A DNA stretch of 64,000 nt, taken from NCBI RefSeq assembly GCF_001949145.1, contig NW_019091745.1, positions 41,005 through 105,004 on the forward strand, given 5' to 3'. The translations under genes and the position numbers were made by a program. The notes below the pieces were generated by a model. That model was not told where the DNA came from. It saw nothing but the letters and a program-made list of their open reading frames with translations, and made no database searches. This DNA is from Acanthaster planci (taxonomy: Eukaryota > Echinodermata > Asteroidea > Valvatida > Acanthasteridae). Below, one piece after another: positions 56,235 to 64,000 of this stretch; position 1 is the first letter of the stretch; the number at the start of each line of letters is the position of its first letter.

Positions 56235-56905
56235 TGCATGCCCTGCATGGACCATGGAGGAGGGCTACAGAAGAAGTTACAACTCTTGCACAAAGTGCTC
56301 TATGATTATCGCTGCACGGTCAGACGAACAACAGTCATCATTAAAAAAATGCCTGATTTACTGCCTACAGCTTAACCGGACAAGCGGGGCCAGAAATATG
56401 GCATTATTTGTGCTCTTTTCTTAATAATTTATCACAGTGACCAGGATATAGAGAAAAATATATAACATTAGATTTACTTCTGCCATCTTGAATAAACTTT
56501 TTAAAAATTCTTATACACTTTTCCATTATCCATGCAATGTTTGAAATTTTATTTTTTCTCTCCAAAATATCAGTTTTCAAAGTCTCTGTGGAAATTGTAC
56601 GGGTTTTGCTAAGACTGACCACTACAAGCCACTACTGTTGTCAAATCATACAAGGCACCGACGATGGCATAAATATTCAATTTCCTATAATTCAGTGCTC
56701 CAAGTTTTAAAGATGCAGATTACCAGCAAAAAATTGCGGCGATCATCATAGGGTACCAAGAGTTCTTATGGCTGTGAAACAGGTGGTGCTTAGCCAGCGC
56801 TCGCTGCGCTCTGGCTATGGGTGTACCGGGCATGCGAGGAAGCACTAATTGGCCAGATGTTATAGCCCAGGCCCCGGGCAGTCAAAACTCCTGTATCCTT
56901 CCTCC
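56235..56905 (-). repeat. Interspersed repeat, copy B of an inverted pair
   Basis: Reverse complement of 48290-49175. It keeps the blocks TAACATCTGGCCAATTAGTG, CATAGCCAGAGCGCAGCGAG, TTGAAAACTGATATTTTGGA, GGATAATGGAAAAGTGTAT, ATCCTGGTCACTGTGATAA and CCCCGCTTGTCCGG in the same order. It lacks about 250 bases present in copy A. Divergence is substantial, so both copies are old. No known family could be assigned. Confidence 0.85.
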
Positions 56906-56909
56906 ATGC

Positions 56910-57888
56910 ATGGACACTTATCGATACCAACCGCAGCATACCTTGAAGCTTATTAGAAAATTAGCCATAGCTTATCAGCCAGTGTCGGTATGTGTGATCT
57001 TTCAATGTTGATTGCTCACTTTTGAGGTTGGTTACTCAAGTGACGATCAAGCCTATATACATGAGGAGTTTGCTTTCTCAACGGCCCAATTAAACACACT
57101 AGTGGTTCTTTATTACATATTATATGGCTATTTGCAGGGCGTTGCTTCTGGAAGTTACACTTGGACCACCTCACTTACTCGGTGCCAGAAAAGAAGAATT
57201 TAACTGCTTAAGAAGTCTGTTTTATTTTGCTAACCCAGCTTGAACATAACATCGTTTATGTAAACTTTATGTCATTCAAAGTGGAGAGATGTCTTTAAAG
57301 TATCGAAGATATGTGGACCTTTAAAGCAAAATACCGTAGGGACTGGGAAGCAACCTTCTAAACATTAATTTAACACATGATATGATTATAATTCTAATAG
57401 CTACAGATTTCCGTTAATACTTGAAATCTTCTTTCCGTAGGCTACAAAACAACCTTAGAAGACTTTGTTTATTCGAAATTTCTTTTGTTGCGCTCGAGGT
57501 GAATGCTTCCTCCTTTTTACTTGAGAAAGGCCAGTTTTTCTGGTATGTAACTATTACATGAACACCATTTTTAAGTTCTGAATTATGGCAAAGAATCCTT
57601 TCACTTAATCCCGCGGTTTTGGGGTATCTGGAAACGGACTTCGCAAATATAACTTCGACAAGGTAGATACGTACATGCACGTGTGGTTTGCTTTTAGCAT
57701 GCAATTCAGATTTATATTGCGCGTGTCCACCCTGCTGGATGCTCAAGGCTCATCGTCATCATTATCCCTGCAAATTGGGCTTACTACAACTGAGCATTCC
57801 CGAGACCACCTCAGCTCCCTGAAGAGTATACTAACTGATGCTGCCATATCAAGCGTACAGGGCTTAACCAATTCTGCCCTCACAGGTA
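56910..57888. other. Unrecognised non-coding DNA
   Basis: Only short random frames were seen; no repeat or RNA gene is recognised. Confidence 0.4.
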
Positions 57889-57892
57889 CCGA

Positions 57893-58015
57893 TTTTACTC
57901 TAGGGTGCACATTGGGGGGGGGGGGGCTAAAGTACAACATGCTGCCACTAGCTGGATTCGAACGGTCCTATAATCAGAAGTTAAAAACCCTAGCCGCTAG
58001 GCCACGTGCCCCCAT
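57893..58015 (-). repeat. tRNA-derived SINE-like element
   Basis: On the minus strand from about 58013: GGGGGCACGTGGCCTAGCGG, where TGGCCTAGCGG fits the pol III A box, then about 35 bases later CCGTTCGAATCC, a near-consensus B box (GGTTCGAATCC). After AGCTAGTGGCAGCATGTTG comes a run of C (57914-57926 on the plus strand, as G). Spacing fits a tRNA-related head, but the acceptor stem does not pair, so it is not a functional tRNA gene. Confidence 0.55.
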
Positions 58016-58019
58016 GCCC

Positions 58020-58640
58020 CATCTTCTGCATTCCCTTTTAGGGGTTTTCATTTTGTGTAGCCGCTTTTTGGTTTAGCCCATTAGTAGTTGGCAATTTTAG
58101 TCTGAGTCGCAGTCTTTTGTTTATTTTTTATTGTGACCAGTGTTTCTGTTGGTAAATGTCATGAACATTAAAGTCGGGTTTCCTAAGCTGAACCTTTCGA
58201 CGGTTTGGACCTTTCAGTTTGCCTGTTTGGGCAGGTCTCACATCGTTTTTATGCATTCTGGCAAAATATTTGTGAGTGGCCCCATTAGGGATTCATGCCA
58301 TTAACGTAAAGTTTGCAGAGTATTTAGCGGACCTCGGACCACTCTTCAATGCGACTTCTGTGCTTTCATTTCGGTGACTGGGGATTTCATCGGGACAGAG
58401 CACTTACGCGAGATTTCCCTGGTTGCAAGTCAATTTTGGGTGTAAAATAACACCAGAAGGCTAATATTTGTGCAGGGCTCTTGACTGCTGGCACTGACAG
58501 GCACGCAAGCAAATTGACCGTATGAGATTAAGGTCAAACACTTCCGCAGGCGCGTGCAGGAAGATATTCAATAGCCTCGATGACCTAACATGTTGGAGGA
58601 CAGAAATCACGAGTTGAGATTTTCACTTCTCGCGCAAAGC
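58020..58640. other. Unrecognised non-coding DNA
   Basis: Spacer between the SINE-like element and the microsatellite. No coding or RNA signature was seen. Confidence 0.4.
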
Positions 58641-58644
58641 ACCC

Positions 58645-58815
58645 CCCCAAAAAACCAAACAAACAAACAAACAAACAAACAAACAACCCAACAAACAACC
58701 CAACAAACACCCCGACAAACAAACCCCAACAACCCAACAAACAAACACCCCAACACCCCCAACAACCCAACAAAACAAAAAACAACCCAACAAAACAAAA
58801 AACAAATAAAATAAA
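58645..58815 (+). repeat. (AAAC)n / AACCC-rich microsatellite
   Basis: A run of CCCCCCC is followed by tandem AAAC units (58655-58686), then imperfect AACCCAACAAAC and ACCCCAAC repeats. It is pure A and C apart from single bases, so frames through it on either strand are low-complexity artefacts. Confidence 0.92.
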
Positions 58816-58819
58816 AACA

Positions 58820-61800
58820 GATGGCCTATTGGCTGGTAAGACCGTTTTGTCAGTACGAATTATGTCGATTCGTTACTTGTACCTGTGGCTACATGCCTCA
58901 TAACTCAAAACGAAAAGTTTTGATTCTAAATACACCTTTTCTGAGCAAGATTATGACTCAACAAACCCAAACACATAAAAAATTTATACTGACTACTGAG
59001 CTCGACCTTTCCTATATCCAGCAAAATATTAGACCAAGGGGAACCCCCAACTTGTACAATCGCTATACACACTCTAGACTATTGTTACCTAACACATCCT
59101 CCATTGAGATCTGAAAAAAAATTCCTCAGATTCCAGTGAGACAACGACCAACACAAAGCAAGAGGGGGCGTTCTCTCCCTCTCATCTTGCTTCAAATGAC
59201 CTTTCCCCTACAGCAGATTAGAGGAAGAGTCAAATTCACCCTTCAGGCTGGTTCATCGAGGGCATCTGTAAGTAAACTAAGTGTTTGCATCTAGCGTTGT
59301 CTTGGGACAAGAAGATAATAGGCATTTCTTAGAGTAATCCTACCCGTCATTTCTTCGATTTCATTGTTTTTGTGGTACAAAATATGGACGGTCAGTTATT
59401 TTATCAAAGAATAAAGGTCAAAACGTGCCTTACATTGATTCAGCACTAGTTCACCAGTCGGTCTTTCACCTTTTTTCTTTTGTGGGAATGTGTTGCATAC
59501 ATTAGTGTATTAATCACGGGGATGGGAGTATAACCCTCCCACTTTTTGGGGTGGAGAAGGGCTATTGAAAAATGTCCCCACTTTTTCGTGGAGAGTAAAA
59601 AATTGAAGTGGATTGTGAAGACTTTTTCGAACTTCCTAATTATTAAAATGTATTTGATGTGTGACTTTGATATTACCAGTCAGTGAAGTGATTTTCGAAT
59701 CAAACTTTTTTCATTTGCAAATTTACAAAGCAATCAATCGGTGAACTTACCAAATTATTTGTGGTTGATTAAGTATAACCGGTACAGTTAAAATCGTCAC
59801 GGTAATACATGTTACCGCCCATCTCACCAGCATCTCACAAGAATCGAAATAGTTCGCCTAAAGCAGATACTCTATGCAAATCATTTAGACGTTTGTATTA
59901 TTTTTCAACTAGATAATTCACTTGAAAAAAACCACATAACTGATGGCTTATCTATAGCCACACACTGTAAATAACAGAAGCCTTTCATTATAGACACCAT
60001 GCGTCGACTGTTCTGACCAGCTTGTTTAGACTTCAACACCTCTTTGCTTTATAATCCTGTGTAGAAATATACTGGTTGCCATTGTGATTTGCGCACATCT
60101 AAAGGAACTTCCCTCCAAGGACATAAGTTGATTATCTTCGCTTTGTTGTTTGTTTGTTCCTTTTTTGTACAATTCTTTCTCTTTTGTGTCATACTTTCCG
60201 CTTTTTGTTGTTAGTTTTTTGTGTTTCCTCTCTTTCAGTCTTGGTCCCCGGTAATTCACGTGGCAGGAAATTCCTTTAAAAATCCTTAGAACAGCTGTTC
60301 TGCTTGTGGGGTATCGTACGTTAAACTGCGGTGTGGGTTGTTTTTTAGCTATTTTGATTGTGTTGCTAGATTCACTGCATGTTTTGCCTCACCAACACAG
60401 TAAATTCCATTCACCATGACGAAAACGGAAGTTGACACATGCCTAAACCAGTTTGAAACTTTGACTCTGATTTCACCCAAAATCCGATTTTAGTATGTAT
60501 TAAGGTTTTAATGCTACTTAGCACAGGTGACCCGGCCTTCAATTCCCTGATGTGGCCTAAGCCACTACTATTAATGGGTTGTTCTAGAACCTCTTGACCC
60601 TCGACTTACATTTCAAAGTACAGGTCTCTGAACACAACAAGGTCCAAACGTGCAGCTTATACTTGCTCCCATTCAAATATGCCAAACTGAAAAAGTAGTA
60701 ATTTTGACAACAAAGCACGTGCGCGATCCACGCTCAAAACCTGGTCTTACTACATCCTCAAAAATCTAGAGAGCGTGGCCAATCGTGGTGAGATCTTGTG
60801 CATTGTAATAAGTACTCAGTGGGAACTGATAGAAACGTGATATGGTCCTCGTGGATGCGGAGGTCGTGCCAAAATTTTACGTAACATATCCATAGTGATA
60901 TTATATCTATATCCATAGATATAATATCCATAGTGGTTTCAAATCGTAGCGACAGCGTATCAACAACCTGGTATTTAGTAAAGACGGCATACACGAAGTT
61001 TTGGCGTATCAGCGTCGTACATGAGTAAGTTCTTTATAGACGTGATACGAGCATAGCTCGATCGGGGAGAGTTCTGTGCCATTCCCACCAGATCACTAAC
61101 GAGGTGCACTGTTTCAGCTAACACAGGAAATGCTCAGACCGCGACAGCAGCTTGCCACGAGCATACTCACTATACACGCAGCAACAAAGTATCAACACCG
61201 TACCGTGATCTTTTAGGTGGTATAGTACATCGTATGTAACTCTTTTACATCGTGGAACAAACGGACTGCATCTTAGCAGAGTCAGGACTAAAGGCCAGTT
61301 CATACTTAAGCAGAATACGAAAACTGTAAGCGAATTTGACGTCCCGAAAACTTAGAAGCAAAGTTTCGCCCGAGTTGAAATGTGTTTAATGTTTGCGAAT
61401 TATACTGTATGGTTAAGTACATTGTATCTGTTTATATTTATTTATTTTAACTTTTTTAATTATTGCAACGTAGCCGGGTCTTCCTGGTCGTCATCAGAGT
61501 GTGATGGGGCATTAATGTTAGTTGCTATAATTTTCATGCCACATTGTGCCACTTCAGGAGAGGTTTGCATTAACCTGCGTTACAGCCCGAAGTTAATATG
61601 CGGCCTTAGTACGAAGGACTGGCTCGCTGCCTGGTCAATGCATGTTGTGGCAATGCTCTGTATAGACCTTTCCACTAATAAATTCATACTTATGCAGGCA
61701 TGCGTACAAATGGCTTTGGCGGTAAGAAGTGTGAGCGAGCCTTTGAAAACGTACAGGCACGTCAAGGGTAACTAAAGGAACTTTGCTGTCCTGCTCCAAT

Positions 61801-64000
61801 ATAACTGATATCGGAAGTGAAACTTTCCGCTGCAATAGCTGTGAGTGCACTTTTACTTGGGGAAAATGACGGACACAGGTTTGGCAGACAGTAGCATTGA
61901 GTTGTAGGCCCTATTATCAAAACTTGGGTTTTGCAGTCGTTGTATGTATTTATAGAATCGGTCAGAAGGGAATTAATAGCACAACGTACTCTGAGGAAGA
62001 TTGTGTGGGTAAAGTTAAGAGCTATAGGTCGCCAACTTCTGCCCGAAAAGCGATGAGAGACTAGAATTGTGGTAGGTACAAGCATTTCACAGATATATTT
62101 TTCAGCGATCTCAGGAAGTCACCCTAGAGAGGATTGCTAAGTGCGGATTATTGGCAGCCACACTGGTGTCGGGAGTGCGGATTATCAAGCTGTGAAGTGT
62201 TCCTTCATTGTTGATTCTAGCAAATTTAAACCTATCGTGTTTGTAAATACAGAAATTGCTGAGAACTGAAAGGCAAAGGCATTGAACCAGTTCCCCTCGC
62301 CGATAATTCTTGTCGTTCAGTACTCGTTTATTTTTGTGTCGGTCGACAGATCTGCCGACTTTAAATTACCATGTGGTGATAATGTTACGCTCCCACAAAA
62401 TTTTTTCCTATATGCATGTAGCTAGATCATAGGGTACACGTTATTTCAACCACAGCGAGAATGCAATGACCATCCGAATTACACGCATTGTACAGAGCAC
62501 ACTGCATACCGCGCACGACCCGGTTGCACGATGCTGCGGCATGCCCCTGAACTGCTACCCCGTAGCACATTTCCAACTTTGTCATCTTCCCTCAAATCTT
62601 TCTTGGAGTCGATCCTACTTTCAGTCACACATATGACCCCTACATTCGACCCACACAAACCCTCAACTCATACCGTACATGTACACTGTATGCCTCCCGC
62701 CAAACCACGTACACACCGAAAGCCTGTGGCAAATTACCTTCGCTCATCCTCAGGTTTACCCCATACGAATCCTAGATTTACCCCATAGATGTCCTAGCCA
62801 TCCAGAGAGTTAAGTGTTGTACACAACCGAATGTACCGAGAGAGGCTCACCCTTTCTTTTCCCTCGTCGACCAAGTCCCCCGTAGCTCACCCACGAGCGG
62901 CCTTTCACCCTCCCGCTCCCATACTTCTCGGACCTTTTTGCTCTCCCAGAAACTTTTTTTTTAAGTCAGCGATGACCAACAAGTTTGCACAGAATCCCCA
63001 TAGACTTTTCTTCCAAAGACTTTCTACAAACATGAATAATTCATGACCACCCCAATCCAGTGGTCCCATTGGCTAAGACGCGACCCCGAAAGTCTATAGA
63101 AAGCGACCTGCTTCGTCGGTGTGGTTAGTGCCGATCATTTCCGAGCGGGCAGCTTTGGTGTAACAAAACCTAGACCGTTCGTGAGTGTATAGCTCTGCCA
63201 TGAATAACTTTTCTATCACTCCCAAATAAATAGCGTAGATTTGGACGAGCTGTATTCTTATTATTCTTCACATGATGGACATCCCATAGAGTAATATCCA
63301 GCCTTACCAGCAACAGTGTTCATTGTAAATGTGGAGACGATGTAAATAATTCTTCAGAATAAAACAGTAGTGTGCGTAAGTCAATCAAATGACTGTCATC
63401 TTTTTGATAACGGCTCCCTACCCCAAGAGAGACGTTACAATATATTCCCGACCGTGGAGCAAGTTCCAACGAAACGACTCCATAGTCCCTGGACTTTTAG
63501 ATTGCTTGTCAGACTCAAGTACCAAGGCAGGGTTTTAAGATTTACATTTGGTGACCTTCTCCGAAGACAGGAGAGAAGTTTTCCTTCAAGAACAAACGCC
63601 ACAGTGTAATAGGCACACAATGAATACAATGCGCACAACGCTAGTTGCAGGGAAATAACATAAGGGGAGTTGAATGCAAGCGACGAAGCTCCATGATTTT
63701 TTTCTTTCCACTATCAGCATTTCGATTGAATTGCTACAAAGACTTATCCAATGCCTTGGTAAATACGGATACTTATTCATTTGAAAGGCAATGCAAGATC
63801 ATATCTCTTGGGATTGATCATATCTCTCAGGATGGATTTTTAGCAACTGTAAAAATAGGTCTTTGCATTGTATAACTTCCGTTGTGACAACGTCATCAGC
63901 TTTGGACCTTACACACGCGTTGTCTGTACGATAGTTCTGTATTATCTAATTAACGGTTCACACTTCAGCGGCTATCTAATAGCCTCGTTCTACAGTTGCA
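58820..64000. other. Unrecognised 5 kb of non-coding DNA
   Basis: No recognised coding frame, RNA gene or terminal-repeat pair. A perfect 14-bp-arm hairpin lies at 60897-60928. Around 61290-61345 a GGCCAGTTCATACTTAAGC phrase looks like a MITE edge, but the other end was not found. Confidence 0.45.
60897..60928. repeat. Perfect 14-bp hairpin in A+T-rich DNA
   Basis: GATATTATATCTAT at 60897-60910, loop ATCC, then ATAGATATAATATC at 60915-60928. An ATATCCATAGTG phrase occurs on both sides, suggesting a small duplication. Confidence 0.85.

Noticed and set aside
58585-58814. Several Gly/Val/Cys- or Asn/Thr/Gln-rich open frames
   Set aside because: They are translations of the AAAC/AACCC microsatellite, open only because the repeat lacks stops.
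61290-61345. Possible MITE edge GGCCAGTTCATACTTAAGC
   Set aside because: The matching terminus was not found; similarity is from memory only.
1-64000. CRISPR arrays, rRNA, operons or bacterial defence genes
   Set aside because: The sequence is clearly eukaryotic; repeats present have no CRISPR-like repeat-spacer structure and no adjacent genes.

Overview
This 64 kb window is eukaryotic, almost certainly metazoan, nuclear DNA. It is A+T-rich, has no operons and no long intact reading frame, and carries an assembly gap of 171 N at 30589-30759. It is packed with decayed animal-type transposable elements: CR1/L2-like, Tx1/L1-like and RTE/I-like LINEs, a Gypsy LTR element primed by tRNA-Leu, a DIRS-type tyrosine-recombinase element, a Penelope-like fragment, hAT and other MITEs, and tRNA-derived SINE-like pieces. 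This mix, plus the over-represented octamer TAGGCCTA, suggests a marine invertebrate, possibly a deuterostome (hemichordate, echinoderm or cephalochordate). The taxon is an inference. I found no convincing intact host protein gene, rRNA, tRNA or CRISPR array.

Layout. 1-3.3 kb: mostly unrecognised DNA with a weak LRR-like relic. 3.5-8.9 kb: an RTE/I-like reverse-transcriptase relic (minus strand), then a dense field of a 0.7-0.9 kb composite repeat in three consecutive copies plus a four-unit tandem array of about 147 bp. These repeats are built around the palindromes GTCACGTGAC and GATGACGTCATC. 9.3-10.5 kb: the 5' part of a CR1/L2-like LINE. 11.19-17.07 kb: a Gypsy element on the minus strand with both LTRs, a tRNA-Leu primer site, a 4-bp target duplication, a large internal deletion and an extra zinc-finger/basic/acidic reading region between integrase and the 3' LTR. 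17.5-22.4 kb: a nearly complete but mutated Tx1/L1-like LINE (ORF1, endonuclease, RT, C-terminal zinc knuckle, poly(A) end). 22.4-22.6 kb: a CR1/L2-like 3' end that may be the missing half of the 9.3 kb element. 22.6-23.8 kb: a DIRS RT/tyrosine-recombinase relic interrupted by a 31-bp-arm palindrome, followed by terminal-type repeats.

23.8-28.8 kb is unrecognised. 28.8-31.5 kb has more copies of the composite repeat. 31.5-35.1 kb is a minisatellite whose every unit is a hairpin (GCCTTTTTCGCAA / TTGCGAAAAAGGC), split by a 3.0 kb L2-like LINE. 35-64 kb is mainly unrecognised, probably intergenic or intronic DNA. It is dotted with a possible piggyBac-like MITE (37.1-37.8), a 640-bp fold-back element (44.2-44.9), a hAT MITE with a perfect 8-bp TSD (47.7-47.95), a new interspersed repeat present as an inverted pair (48.3-49.2 and 56.2-56.9), a GGGCCC-ended MITE (49.9-50.1), SINE-like pieces, a relic of a multicopy invertebrate protein family (52.7-53.1) and a Penelope-like fragment with its own local inverted duplication (54.4-54.6).

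The elements do not act together as a pathway. The window reads as a graveyard of nested insertions. The most distinctive signals are structural: repeats made of perfect palindromes, and at least two degenerate transposon genes carrying fresh-looking local inverted duplications.
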